This document shows positions 20,512 through 28,303 of a stretch of 33,135 nt of DNA, in pieces. Under the pieces are notes generated by a model. It was not told where the DNA came from and made no database searches. It saw only the letters and a program-made list of their open reading frames with translations. How positions within the stretch are numbered: the stretch's first letter is position 1; every line of letters begins with the position of its first letter. The stretch comes from a virus. The DNA lies in the IMG/VR virus record IMGVR_UViG_3300032213_001197, positions 1-33,135 of that record. One strand, written 5' to 3'. A program made the position numbers and the translations under genes.

Positions 20512-20540
20512 ACAATACACTATCTGACTCTAAAAGTCAA
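20512..20540 (-). promoter_or_regulatory. Promoter of the 19.4-20.5 kb operon
   Basis: On the - strand TTGACT (20540-20535), 17-bp spacer, TATTGT (20517-20512) followed by TCGGTTTAG. The TGA in the -35 is the stop codon of the upstream gene. Confidence 0.75.
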
Positions 20541-20911
20541 ATCTCTTCTTCATCTTCTTCCTCTTGCGTGTCGCCACCAAACATTTCAGAGATAGGCATG
20601 AAGTCCAACATCTCTAGTTGTTCGTTGAAACACTCTACTTGGCACTCTTTACAGAATTGGTTTTTCTTGAACTGCTGAGCAACTCTTAGACTATAAAACC
20701 TTTCAAGGCTTGCCTCTATGGCTTCTTTTTCTCCTGAGGTGAGAAGGTCAGGGTTTTCTTTTCCCTTTTGACACATAGGTATCCACATAGTGTCTTCTGT
20801 AATTTTTATTTCATCTTCGGGATTATCTTCGGGTGTCCATACAGGTTCGTATTGGTGAAGCCCTGTCTCCAGTATCTTTGAGACTTTTCTAAAATTAAGT
20901 GGTTCTGACAT
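20537..20911 (-). CDS. Hypothetical protein with Cys motif and acidic tail, 124 aa
   Basis: CKECQVEC (about residues 88-95) is a possible metal site, followed by a tail of Glu/Asp. GAAGGGGCGGT precedes ATG 20911. The stop codon lies within the next promoter. Family not recognised. Confidence 0.7.
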   Translation of the reverse strand: MSEPLNFRKVSKILETGLHQYEPVWTPEDNPEDEIKITEDTMWIPMCQKGKENPDLLTSGEKEAIEASLERFYSLRVAQQFKKNQFCKECQVECFNEQLEMLDFMPISEMFGGDTQEEEDEEEI

Positions 20912-20927
20912 ACCGCCCCTTCGTTTG

Positions 20928-20943
20928 TTTTTACTTTTTGCTA
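20928..20943 (-). repeat. Dispersed motif in a leader
   Basis: TTTTTACTTTTTGCTA (TAGCAAAAAGTAAAAA leftward) lies 17 bp before the start of the 124-aa gene. Confidence 0.62.
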
Positions 20944-20960
20944 TACAACTTTTTTGTAAA

Positions 20961-20992
20961 GAAACCCCCCACCCTTCCGGGTGAGGGGCTTC
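20961..20992 (-). terminator. Terminator after the 168-aa gene
   Basis: On the - strand CCCCTCACCC-GGAA-GGGTGGGGGG is followed by TTTC. Confidence 0.75.
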
Positions 20993-21000
20993 TATAACAA

Positions 21001-21507
21001 TTACTTTACTAGGTTCGCTAGGAAAGTTGTTAGGGCTATCTCCAACTCGGGAGAGAGTTCCGCATCATTTTTCATCTGTGGAGTCTTCATCACAGGTGAA
21101 ACTTTGGTGCTGGTGTAGTCAGCGAATAGGGATACAAGGTGTGGGTTCGCTTTCAAGAGTTCTTCCTTGTCTAAGGACTCACGATTTTGTGTTCCAATAA
21201 CAACTACTGGAACTCCTGCGATAGTGCCTTCTTTGGCGATACCGACCCAAGATGAGCCGATTTTTACATAACCAAGCAGAGCGTAAAGTTCTGCCTGTGT
21301 CTTTTCGTAGTTTGCCTCTAGGCGTGATTTAGCAGTTTTGATAGCCTGAAACTTCTTTAGAAGTTTCTTGGCGTCTGCCCCACTTGTTGCGTTAGCATCA
21401 AGTGCTATGGAGATTGTTTCTCCGAGTTCAACCGAAAGAGTTTCCTTAGTCTTTTTGACTAGGGCTACTTCCTCGCTATTGAACTGTATGTCATCTTGAT
21501 TTGACAT
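21001..21507 (-). CDS. Hypothetical coiled-coil protein, 168 aa
   Basis: Residues 15-75 are helical with Lys/Ala heptads. A globular part (KIGSSWVGIAKEGTIAGVPV and following) and a helical C-terminus come after. AAAGGA precedes ATG 21507. It lies alone between a promoter and a terminator. I do not recognise the family; an accessory role in DNA or protein handling is possible but unsupported. Confidence 0.72.
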   Translation of the reverse strand: MSNQDDIQFNSEEVALVKKTKETLSVELGETISIALDANATSGADAKKLLKKFQAIKTAKSRLEANYEKTQAELYALLGYVKIGSSWVGIAKEGTIAGVPVVVIGTQNRESLDKEELLKANPHLVSLFADYTSTKVSPVMKTPQMKNDAELSPELEIALTTFLANLVK

Positions 21508-21584
21508 AGCGTCCTTTCGTCATTTCTGAGAGAGAAACCTTTTCACTCTCTAAGTAGTTGAACCTTGTTCATCTACTAAACCGA

Positions 21585-21613
21585 ACAATACACTAGTGCC
21601 CTCAGGGAGTCAA
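21585..21613 (-). promoter_or_regulatory. Promoter of the 168-aa gene
   Basis: On the - strand TTGACT (21613-21608), 17-bp spacer, TATTGT (21590-21585), followed by TCGGTTTAG. The leader contains an AGAGAG/CTCTCT hairpin. Confidence 0.74.
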
Positions 21614-21654
21614 ATCCAAACCAACACTTGCCTATGTGTTTTGTATCACATAGC

Positions 21655-21819
21655 CTAGTCCTCGGCAACCTCTACCTCTATCTCGGTGGCACGAGCAAGG
21701 TCGTGTCCATACTCGTTCTCCAGCCAATCTCGGGCAAGGGCTTCAGCACCCCTTTGGGTTTCCGAACTTACCTCTGTCCCGAAGTGTGAGATGAAGGTTG
21801 CTTTCCAAGTTTTATTCAT
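21655..21819 (-). CDS. Hypothetical protein, 54 aa
   Basis: ATG 21819 overlaps the stop of the 82-aa gene (ATGAATAA) and has AAGGAG and GGAG upstream; the TTG at 21840 is not needed. MNKTWKATFISHFGTEVSSE begins a small alpha/beta protein with an acidic end. Confidence 0.68.
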   Translation of the reverse strand: MNKTWKATFISHFGTEVSSETQRGAEALARDWLENEYGHDLARATEIEVEVAED

Positions 21820-22060
21820 CTCCAACAACTCCTTGCGCAATCTCTACGAAATCTTCGGCAGCCGAACTTTGGAAGTGCCACTCCCCGTCCTCATACTTAT
21901 CTACAACTAATGACCATTGAGTTTCAGATAGAACAAATCTATCTTTCTCGCCCCAGCCAGAGGCGTAGCCTTCTACTGTTTCTTTATCCCAGTAAGCAAC
22001 AATCAGTTCCGTATCAGGTGTGTATGCCTGTAATTGCTCAATTAAATCTTTTACTCTCAT
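21812..22060 (-). CDS. 82-aa protein (paralogue of the protein at 29058-29312)
   Basis: MRVKDLIEQLQAYTPDTELI, then AYWDKETVEGYA and LSETQWSLVVDKYE, aligns along its length with MKARDLVNQLQKYDPDEEVI, VWYKDTF and LTDEAWSKVVKEME at 29 kb. The LxxQLQxYxPDxE pattern is known from small phage proteins of unknown function. It starts immediately after the previous stop. Confidence 0.75.
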   Translation of the reverse strand: MRVKDLIEQLQAYTPDTELIVAYWDKETVEGYASGWGEKDRFVLSETQWSLVVDKYEDGEWHFQSSAAEDFVEIAQGVVGDE

Positions 22061-22309
22061 TTATTTCACCTCAAAAGCGGAGTCTATTAGTTTTGCGAAA
22101 TCAGCAGGGGTCATTGGAGAAGTTGGGTAAAGTTCATCAAAGGTCTTAATGAGTGTTGCCACGGAGTGATACGACCCTGTGTCCGAGTATCTTTTTGCTA
22201 GTCTTTTTAGTTTCTCATTGTTTTCGCAAAGACTCTTAATAGACAACAACTCCGTTTCATTAAAGTCTCTTAGGCAGTTAAATCTTTTTAGTAACTCGTA
22301 TGCTTCCAT
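22061..22309 (-). CDS. Hypothetical helical protein, 82 aa
   Basis: The start MEAYELLKRFN at 22309 follows GCAAAAAGTAAAA, the dispersed motif in the ribosome-binding position. The longer frame to 22438 overlaps the upstream gene antiparallel to its reading and is rejected. The protein is all-helical (ELLSIKSLCENNEKLKRLAK). Family not recognised. Confidence 0.68.
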   Translation of the reverse strand: MEAYELLKRFNCLRDFNETELLSIKSLCENNEKLKRLAKRYSDTGSYHSVATLIKTFDELYPTSPMTPADFAKLIDSAFEVK

Positions 22310-22335
22310 TTTTACTTTTTGCTTCCTCTCTCGGT

Positions 22336-22515
22336 TTATGCCACTAACAAACGAACATTGTTTGCTAGTTGCTTTCTTGCTATCGGTTCGTGGTCGTAAG
22401 CCATGCCTTCGTCCCAGCCACAAATTGGTGCTTGCCATTTATCAAGCCACAACCCGTGAGTGTCCCGTTCTATTTGCCACCCACAACTCTTGCAGGTATC
22501 CATGCCGTTTGCCAT
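22336..22515 (-). CDS. 59-aa zinc-ribbon-like protein
   Basis: MANGMDTCKSCGWQIERDTH has a CxxC pair. A second Cys (PICGWDEG) and His residues could complete a metal site. TAGGAG lies before ATG 22515, which overlaps the upstream stop (TAATG). Confidence 0.7.
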   Translation of the reverse strand: MANGMDTCKSCGWQIERDTHGLWLDKWQAPICGWDEGMAYDHEPIARKQLANNVRLLVA

Positions 22516-22934
22516 TACTTTTCTCCTAACATAATCATTTCGCTTGCCCGTCTGTCTTTTACATAAGTCTCTGCGTAAGCAATAGCATCTCGTATCTCGT
22601 GCGATACGCAATCAAGATGCTCGCCATAACAGTAAAGGTCAAACCAAGAATTGCTCGCCCAATCAAGAAGTCCTTGTTCGTTTGCCAATCGCACCGCATC
22701 ATCTGTATCCAAGCCAGCATCTACAAAGTCTGAAGCGTCATACAGACTACGAACAACTTGTCCTTGTGGTGAGTCAAGTAGATTTACTTTCGTTTCGCCG
22801 TCACAGAAAATCTCAACGGCAAAGCCTTCATAAGAAACTGTTGCCAATAATCCAAAGCCCGTATAGAAAATAGCGTCCTGTTGTTTTGGGTCGGGCGCAA
22901 CGCCTGACCTGTAATCCACTTTTACTTCAGACAT
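22515..22934 (-). CDS. Hypothetical protein, 139 aa
   Basis: The start MSEVKVDYRSG at 22934 follows AAAGGAAAAAGTAAA. The frame extends to 22955, but the longer start lacks a site. The protein is mixed alpha/beta, with FGLLATVSYEGFAVEIFCDG and a helical C-terminus. It begins the coupled gene set running to 21.65 kb. Family not recognised. Confidence 0.72.
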   Translation of the reverse strand: MSEVKVDYRSGVAPDPKQQDAIFYTGFGLLATVSYEGFAVEIFCDGETKVNLLDSPQGQVVRSLYDASDFVDAGLDTDDAVRLANEQGLLDWASNSWFDLYCYGEHLDCVSHEIRDAIAYAETYVKDRRASEMIMLGEK

Positions 22935-22965
22935 TTTACTTTTTCCTTTCGTCATTTTGTTTGTT

Positions 22966-23059
22966 AGGTGTGTCGGTTCGGTTCTGTGGTGAGAGATTGT
23001 AGAGAGAGATTGTTTGTGTTTGGAAGGACACCCTCAGCCCTACACCCGAACCGACACCT
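22966..23059 (-). promoter_or_regulatory. Large inverted repeat in the gap below the VWA gene
   Basis: On the - strand AGGTGTCGGTTCGG pairs with CCGAACCGACACACCT (14 bp, a 2-nt bulge), enclosing about 65 nt that includes GAGAGATTGT twice (read on +). It lacks a U-tract, so it is an attenuator, a leader structure or a processing site rather than a simple terminator. Confidence 0.6.
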
Positions 23060-23068
23060 GTTAGAACA

Positions 23069-24865
23069 TTAGGCAACTGCCCTTTGTCCAACTTTGTTTA
23101 GGACTCGCATAGCAGACATACCGATAATTTCGGAAGCCTCTGCTGGATTACTTATGTCTCTAACAACTTCTGCGTATCCTTGCCCGAGTCTGTTAGCAGT
23201 ATGTCCATTGTCAAAGGGAAGCCACAGAATTGCTACTCCTGCTTTTTCACACTTCTTTACAATTTCCATACACGACTTTGTTTCATCAGATGTGTATTCT
23301 CCGTCAGAAACAATAACTAGAAGTCTTGCCCCATTTCCGTAGAGCAACCCTAGAGTTCCGTCTAGTGCCTTGAACGCTTTAGTGAACTTCTCAGTTCCGT
23401 CCTGAGCAGTAAAGACATTTACCTGAGGCAACTTCTGTCCAACACTTAGTGTTGGGAATACATCATTTCCGTAATAGACCATAGCGCACTTACCTTGAAT
23501 ACGATTTACTGCCTCAGACATAACCCACGCAGTAGTAGCCATAGGGTTCATAGCAGAGCCCATTGACCCTGAAATGTCCACCATAACTCCAACTGTAAGT
23601 GTTGGTTCGTCTGTGTGCTTGCGAACAGTTTTGCGGAAAGGATTTTCGTTTTTCATAACTCCCATTGAACGAAGTGCCTTGTTCTGCATAATTGCTTTAG
23701 TGCGAAGTCTGCCCGGAGGAGTAGGACTAGCAATCTCTTTTACATCTCTCTCACGATACTTCGCTTTTTCAAGCAACTGACTAATACGAACAGAGGCAGA
23801 ACGCTCTAAGGAGTTAGGCTCTCTTTGTTCAACAAGTCTGCTATTGGTTTTGCCAACACCTACACCTGTTGATTTGTCAAAGACTTTGTTCGCAACTTCT
23901 TTGTTCTCTGCTTGCTCTTGTGCTTCTGAGGCTTTTGTTTGTGCCTCATCTTTCCAATCCTCTAATTGTTCTTGGTCGGCAAGTTCACCGAAGTTAGACA
24001 TCTCTATGTTTTCCGCAATCTCTTTTAGAGTTTCCATAATTGCGTCAGCCAATTCTTTAGGCATAGGGATACCGCCCTTACCGCCCTCAGGATTTTCATT
24101 AGGAGTCTCGCCTCTTTCTTTACCAATCTTGCGAGCCAACTCAGCCCAATCTTTTGCTATTGGATAAAGTTCTGTTGCGTCTGAGTGCTTGTCGTGGCGT
24201 TGTGCCATGCGTGCTAACTCACGGAAAGCATTTAGGTTGTCCTCACCTATTTGGCTTTTTACCCACTCATCTATTTCGGCAACTTCTCTTATAGAAAGAA
24301 TACCTGCTTCAACTCGGGCGTGAACAAGACCTATGAGATTTGTAATTGCTATTGTTGGTTGCTCATTTGTAAAGGCTTCTTTAGCATCTCCAATAGCAAG
24401 TTCCATAGCGCAAGAGCGAAGGAAAGGCTTAGCCTTACTATCTCTTAGCAATCCTTGATACTCAATGCGACCTTCCTCTAACAACATCAAGGCTTCATAC
24501 TCATCACGCTTTAGTTCTTTGTATGCGTCAGGCATAGACCATTGTGAGAAGCGAGCGTGGAAGGCTTCGTGCATAATCGCACCTGTTGCCATTGGAAACT
24601 CGTATTGTGTTTTGCGAAGTGTTATGTCGCCTATGTTGTCAGGAGTAATTCCATTTCCGAAAGCAACTTCAACATTTACTTCTACTTCCGCAGTTTGCGG
24701 GTTGTAGCAAGCGGGGGCAGAACCACCCGCACCGGGACCTACATACGCAACAAGGTCGTCTCTGTGAGACCACTTGTTCGCTAGGTATCCAACATCTCTA
24801 CCAACTTTGAGCCACTCAACTGGCGTTGCTTGCGCTCTAGTTTCACCACTTTTTATGTGAGCCAT
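23069..24865 (-). CDS. Metallopeptidase-like protein with C-terminal VWA domain, 598 aa (MoxR partner)
   Basis: The N-terminal third has HEAFH (residues 99-103), an HExxH zinc motif, and EEGRIE (130-135) that could supply a third ligand. A charged helical linker (about 200-380) follows, then a VWA domain with an intact MIDAS motif DISGSMGS (Asp430, Ser432, Ser434) and further acidic loops (VSDGEYTSDE). This CobT-like layout is the usual partner of a MoxR/CobS-type AAA+ ATPase, and that ATPase is encoded immediately upstream. Such pairs remodel or insert metals into target complexes. GGGAG precedes ATG 24865. The phage role is unknown. Confidence 0.85.
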   Translation of the reverse strand: MAHIKSGETRAQATPVEWLKVGRDVGYLANKWSHRDDLVAYVGPGAGGSAPACYNPQTAEVEVNVEVAFGNGITPDNIGDITLRKTQYEFPMATGAIMHEAFHARFSQWSMPDAYKELKRDEYEALMLLEEGRIEYQGLLRDSKAKPFLRSCAMELAIGDAKEAFTNEQPTIAITNLIGLVHARVEAGILSIREVAEIDEWVKSQIGEDNLNAFRELARMAQRHDKHSDATELYPIAKDWAELARKIGKERGETPNENPEGGKGGIPMPKELADAIMETLKEIAENIEMSNFGELADQEQLEDWKDEAQTKASEAQEQAENKEVANKVFDKSTGVGVGKTNSRLVEQREPNSLERSASVRISQLLEKAKYRERDVKEIASPTPPGRLRTKAIMQNKALRSMGVMKNENPFRKTVRKHTDEPTLTVGVMVDISGSMGSAMNPMATTAWVMSEAVNRIQGKCAMVYYGNDVFPTLSVGQKLPQVNVFTAQDGTEKFTKAFKALDGTLGLLYGNGARLLVIVSDGEYTSDETKSCMEIVKKCEKAGVAILWLPFDNGHTANRLGQGYAEVVRDISNPAEASEIIGMSAMRVLNKVGQRAVA

Positions 24866-24910
24866 TTGCTCATCTCCCTTTTCTATTAGGCTTCCAATCC
24901 CAATACCTGA

Positions 24911-24939
24911 ATAATAACTGTTCGTTCTCTTATTGTCAA
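24911..24939 (-). promoter_or_regulatory. Promoter of the VWA gene
   Basis: On the - strand TTGACA (24939-24934), 17-bp spacer, TATTAT (24916-24911). It allows the VWA gene to be made apart from the ATPase. Confidence 0.75.
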
Positions 24940-24949
24940 ATCGTGTCTA

Positions 24950-24975
24950 GGGGGTGGGTGAACGCTCCCACCCCC
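24950..24975 (-). terminator. GC-rich hairpin between ATPase and VWA genes
   Basis: GGGGGTGGG-8-CCCACCCCC is a perfect 9-bp stem right after the ATPase gene, without a clear U-tract. It may attenuate read-through. Confidence 0.6.
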
Positions 24976-25003
24976 CGACCAGCCCTGCCTATCTAAGGGG
25001 GTC

Positions 25004-26062
25004 TTAGATTTTGGCAGGTTTCACTTCCTCACCGAACGCCCTTGAAAGGACATCTGCGATAGTTGCTCTATCGCTTTCAGGTGAGGACGAGATTAGGTTT
25101 GCGAGAGCAAACGCAGTTCCGAAAGTTGTTGCTATGTCTCGGAAGGCAAGCAACTCACGCATTTGTGGAGACCAACTAATTTGGTTATCCAGTTGCTTAC
25201 GATAAAGATTTTGTGCCGAAGTGATTAGCAAACTTGGAACACCCAACTTCTTTGCGAGTGCGTAGTCAGTAGTCATTTCAACTTGTAGAGTGAAGCGAGA
25301 AGTCAATGCCTCAGAGATACGAACTCCGGGGGCATTAGGGTTGGTAGCACTCACCACAAAGAAATCAGGGTGAGCCTTGATAACTCCACGCTCGGGATTA
25401 GCAGATACAACTAACTCTCTGCGTCCGTCCATTGTTCCGTAAAGTATTGCGAGAACCTTTGGGTCAATCAAACCAATTTCGTCAATGAAATAGACCCAAC
25501 CATTTTCCATACACTTTATTAAATCTCCGTCAATCCACTCAAAGTTTCCACTTGGAGTTTGGACATAAGAGCCAATTAGGTCAGAGACTTCAATGTCTCC
25601 GTGTCCTACGAGTGTTCGCATTTCCTCACCGAAGGTTGCTTCAACGAGAGCAGTTTTACCTGTACCTGGCGCACCATAGAACATTGGGAACATAGGTGAA
25701 CCTACACCTGTAATAACTGATTGCTTTGTGGCTTCTTTAGCATTACGCAAAGCCATAACATCTTGATGCTCTCCCCAAGAGCGAGCATAGTAAATAGCAC
25801 CATTAGGTCTTAGATAACTGTCCACTCCAATAATTGCTTCTACTTGTGGCAGTTCCATTTTCAACCTTGACTTTCGTGGCGCACGCTCTGAACCAACTGC
25901 TCGCTCAACATAGCGACCAGCAGGTAGAACTTGTGAACTAAGTGCGACAGTAGCCTTTTCATTTATCCCCTGTGTAGCAACTAGTTCAATAATTTCCCAT
26001 AGCGTTGGAGATGAGTTAGGAGTAATCACTCCATACTTATCTTTTGCTTTTATTGCGTCCAT
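25004..26062 (-). CDS. MoxR-type AAA+ ATPase, 352 aa
   Basis: Walker A GAPGTGKTA (130-138), Walker B VYFIDEIGLI (190-199), sensor-1 SATNPN (238-243) and a SRF arginine (258) place this in the MoxR/CobS/RavA group, which works with VWA proteins as ATP-driven chaperones. The N-terminal 110 residues are an extra region. LVGHGDIEVSDLIGSY resembles the insert region of the family. It follows the 152-aa gene by 21 bp, and AAGGGGG precedes ATG 26062. Confidence 0.9.
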   Translation of the reverse strand: MDAIKAKDKYGVITPNSSPTLWEIIELVATQGINEKATVALSSQVLPAGRYVERAVGSERAPRKSRLKMELPQVEAIIGVDSYLRPNGAIYYARSWGEHQDVMALRNAKEATKQSVITGVGSPMFPMFYGAPGTGKTALVEATFGEEMRTLVGHGDIEVSDLIGSYVQTPSGNFEWIDGDLIKCMENGWVYFIDEIGLIDPKVLAILYGTMDGRRELVVSANPERGVIKAHPDFFVVSATNPNAPGVRISEALTSRFTLQVEMTTDYALAKKLGVPSLLITSAQNLYRKQLDNQISWSPQMRELLAFRDIATTFGTAFALANLISSSPESDRATIADVLSRAFGEEVKPAKI

Positions 26063-26083
26063 TGTAGTTTATTCCCCCTTTTC

Positions 26084-26542
26084 TTATACTAACTCTGCGG
26101 GAAATCCGAGTGATTTCCTAGAGATGTTTATACGATAAAGAACCTTGTTAGGTGTGTTTCCCTTCGCTATGTCGTCAGCATCAAAGCGAGAGATTTCTGT
26201 AAGGATTGGCTTTTGACGGATTTTCCAACCATGCTTAATTAGTTCATCAAACATAGCGAGCCCATACCTCATGCGTTGTTCTGTGAACTCTGAAACACTT
26301 TCCTCAGGGATTTGACGACCTTCGTCTAACAAACCCTTTACAGACTCATGTCGTAGAGTGGTGGTGCGCCATTGTTTCTTTGGCGATACAGGAGTTATGA
26401 CTCTCCTATGTAAAGCCATAGGAACTAGGTTTCCCGAGTTGCTATAACAATCAGGAGTAATAAGCATTTGCATAGTCTCACCGACATTTTCAAACTCGGC
26501 ATAGACCGCAACCCCCTGAACCTTCTTTTCTTTTTCTAGCAT
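26084..26542 (-). CDS. Protein of the MoxR operon, 152 aa, function unknown
   Basis: AAAGGAAAACAA precedes ATG 26542. The protein is mixed, with a beta N-terminal part and a helical C-terminal part (MRYGLAMFDELIKHGWKIRQ). No motif is recognised. Its place at the head of the ATPase operon suggests a substrate adaptor or target of the AAA+/VWA pair, which is inference. Confidence 0.72.
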   Translation of the reverse strand: MLEKEKKVQGVAVYAEFENVGETMQMLITPDCYSNSGNLVPMALHRRVITPVSPKKQWRTTTLRHESVKGLLDEGRQIPEESVSEFTEQRMRYGLAMFDELIKHGWKIRQKPILTEISRFDADDIAKGNTPNKVLYRINISRKSLGFPAELV

Positions 26543-26602
26543 TTGTTTTCCTTTCGTGTGTAAGTGCTAGGCGTTCATTTCTTATTCAGTTGTATAAAGC
26601 GA

Positions 26603-26632
26603 ACTTTACACTACGGGGTTCAATTCTGTCAA
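26603..26632 (-). promoter_or_regulatory. Promoter of the MoxR operon
   Basis: On the - strand TTGACA (26632-26627), 18-bp spacer, TAAAGT (26608-26603), then TCGC as after other promoters here. The -35 lies in a possible 12-codon ORF (MKMDLTELNPVV). Confidence 0.5.
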
Positions 26633-26681
26633 GTCCATTTTCATAGATGTTTCTAGGTTTTTCCCCCCTAGTGTTCGTATC

Positions 26682-26963
26682 TTACTCTTTTTCCATAGCC
26701 TTGTCAAATTGAGCGTCAAGGTCGTTGTTCTCTACTGCCTCACGCAGTTCTGCCTTTTGTCGCTCGTCAGCCCGAGCAAGGGCTAGAGCAAGGGTAGCCC
26801 TCTCCGCATCTCCGACCTCATCTATGGCTTGCCAATCTGCCTCAGACCAGTTTTCACAATCAACAACAACCATGCCATCTGCGACCCCATAGTTTCCATC
26901 AAGGGCAAAGTAGTGGTGATTTTTGTCAGGTGTCATTTCCTCTTGGCTTAGTAGTTCACTCAT
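26682..26963 (-). CDS. Hypothetical protein, 93 aa
   Basis: ATG 26963 is joined to TAGCAAAAAGTAAA, the dispersed motif in the ribosome-binding position. A beta N-terminal half (HHYFALDGNYGVADGMVVVD) is followed by an acidic helix rich in Ala/Glu (ATLALALARADERQKAELRE). Family not recognised. Confidence 0.7.
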   Translation of the reverse strand: MSELLSQEEMTPDKNHHYFALDGNYGVADGMVVVDCENWSEADWQAIDEVGDAERATLALALARADERQKAELREAVENNDLDAQFDKAMEKE

Positions 26964-26983
26964 TTTACTTTTTGCTACCTCTC

Positions 26984-27133
26984 TTAGTTTATCTCGTAGT
27001 TGTTACAGATTTCTTGAACAGCATCATTGAGAGTGTTTGACAACAAACTTATTTCGTTGTCAGATAGATGAGCAACCATTTCATCTGTGATTTGTGATTG
27101 CCACACAACACCTTTTATAGATAGGAAACTCAT
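26984..27133 (-). CDS. Hypothetical protein, 49 aa
   Basis: MSFLSIKGVVWQSQITDEMV begins a small helical acidic protein with one Cys. The ATG overlaps the stop of the Api92-like gene as ATGA, which supports translation by coupling. Confidence 0.65.
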   Translation of the reverse strand: MSFLSIKGVVWQSQITDEMVAHLSDNEISLLSNTLNDAVQEICNNYEIN

Positions 27134-27804
27134 TTCAGCACCTTCATTTCATTATCAAGGAATAGTTCTATTACTACTGTTTTATCAGGACAATCGCTAT
27201 ACCACTCGTCTTCATCTTCTTCTCTTTGACATACGCAGTTATCTACTTCATCTCTATCTGCATAATCTTTATGTGAGTTAGGTATGTCGTATTCACGAAT
27301 AATGCTAGAGCCTTCTTCTGTCCAAAGGATTTCTCCACCCCAGCCTTGTTCTTCTTCATACTCCAAAGTTATTTCTAGTTTTGGATACTGTAAAGAAAGT
27401 TCTTCAATAGCAGGAAGCGGAGGCGACCACGCAGTATTGAAACGATAACGAAGAACTGTTGCGTGTTCTTCTTCTAGTGAAGTATCAGAGTATTTTTCTG
27501 AGTCTGCTACTGCTATGTCCCACTTAGTTCCCCACTTAGTGTTATTGAAGTTATACCAGTTGTATTCAGTTTCGCCCTGCTTCTCCCCATTGGCGTAGCC
27601 ATGAGTTCCGAAGTATTCATCTAACTTATCGTCAGGTGGCGCAATAATGTTCCAGAAAGAAATTATTGGATTTGAGTAATTAGTAACTTCTTCATCTCTA
27701 TCTGCATACCGCTTTTGGATAGGCTTACCGAGTTGCGCTTTTACTTTTGCAATCTCTTCTTCTGAACCTTCTATGGTCAGATTGTTATAGACCCAGTTTG
27801 GCAT
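27130..27804 (-). CDS. Api92-like ferredoxin-fold protein, 224 aa
   Basis: MPNWVYNNLTIEGSEEEIAK, then FWNIIAPP, NTKWGTKWD, RFNTAWSPPLPAIEELS and YPKLEITLEYEE follow the pattern of Api92-like (DUF1281-related) proteins found in phages and mobile elements. The fold is a ferredoxin-like alpha/beta sandwich with no known enzymatic activity. The C-terminus adds two Cys (CVCQREEDED). AAAGGAG precedes ATG 27804. It has its own promoter. Confidence 0.78.
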   Translation of the reverse strand: MPNWVYNNLTIEGSEEEIAKVKAQLGKPIQKRYADRDEEVTNYSNPIISFWNIIAPPDDKLDEYFGTHGYANGEKQGETEYNWYNFNNTKWGTKWDIAVADSEKYSDTSLEEEHATVLRYRFNTAWSPPLPAIEELSLQYPKLEITLEYEEEQGWGGEILWTEEGSSIIREYDIPNSHKDYADRDEVDNCVCQREEDEDEWYSDCPDKTVVIELFLDNEMKVLK

Positions 27805-27831
27805 CTTGTCTCCTTTCTAAAGACAAAGCGA

Positions 27832-27860
27832 ACGATACACGCTAGTTATTTTTTTGTCAA
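27832..27860 (-). promoter_or_regulatory. Promoter of the Api92-like gene
   Basis: On the - strand TTGACA (27860-27855), 17-bp spacer, TATCGT (27837-27832), followed by TCGCTTTG. The -35 is in the last codons of the preceding gene. Confidence 0.74.
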
Positions 27861-28109
27861 GTGCTTAGTGGTGCGAAACTCGGGAAGCGTGTAGTCAGGA
27901 AGTCCAAACATAAATCCTCCACCATTACCTTCTTCATCTTGCGAGAGGACAAGTTCAACAAGTTCTCCATTTGCGAGTCTTGCTACGAACATTGGAAACC
28001 CACGACCTCCAAAGTCATCAGAGTCAGTTCCCTTGAACCTAAGGATTGTTGCGCCTTCAAGTTGTTTGTAGTATCCCAAGTTCCAGCGTTCTTGTGTTGA
28101 GTCTTTCAT
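27846..28109 (-). CDS. Hypothetical protein, 87 aa
   Basis: ATG 28109 follows GGAGTAAAAAGTAAAA, a form of the dispersed motif that also contains the TAA stop of the previous gene. The sequence FVARLANGELVELVLSQDEE, then GNGGGFMFGL looks like a small conserved phage family, but I cannot name it. Cytosolic, beta-rich. Confidence 0.72.
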   Translation of the reverse strand: MKDSTQERWNLGYYKQLEGATILRFKGTDSDDFGGRGFPMFVARLANGELVELVLSQDEEGNGGGFMFGLPDYTLPEFRTTKHLTKK

Positions 28110-28118
28110 TTTTACTTT

Positions 28119-28268
28119 TTACTCCTGTTCCTCTAGGGCACGGCGTTTGTTCTCCAAACGAGTGCGGTTGCGCTTAGTCCTCTTGTCAGCAAACACCTGT
28201 GCTTTTTGGTTCAGCACAAAGCGACCTCGCAAGCGAAGCAAGCCGTCAAGTGGGTTTTTCTTTTTCAT
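28119..28268 (-). CDS. 49-aa very basic protein, leaderless mRNA
   Basis: MKKKNPLDGLLRLRGRFVLN continues into an Arg/Lys-rich helix (DKRTKRNRTRLENKRR). The -10 TATACT ends 6 nt before ATG 28268, so transcription is predicted to begin at the A of the start codon, and no ribosome-binding site exists. A nucleic-acid-binding role is plausible from charge alone. Confidence 0.72.
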   Translation of the reverse strand: MKKKNPLDGLLRLRGRFVLNQKAQVFADKRTKRNRTRLENKRRALEEQE

Positions 28269-28274
28269 AAGCGC

Positions 28275-28303
28275 AGTATAGGGCAAGCCGTTCTTTTTGT
28301 CAA
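28275..28303 (-). promoter_or_regulatory. Promoter giving a leaderless mRNA
   Basis: On the - strand TTGACA (28303-28298), 17-bp spacer, TATACT (28280-28275), then GCGCTT and ATG. Confidence 0.78.
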
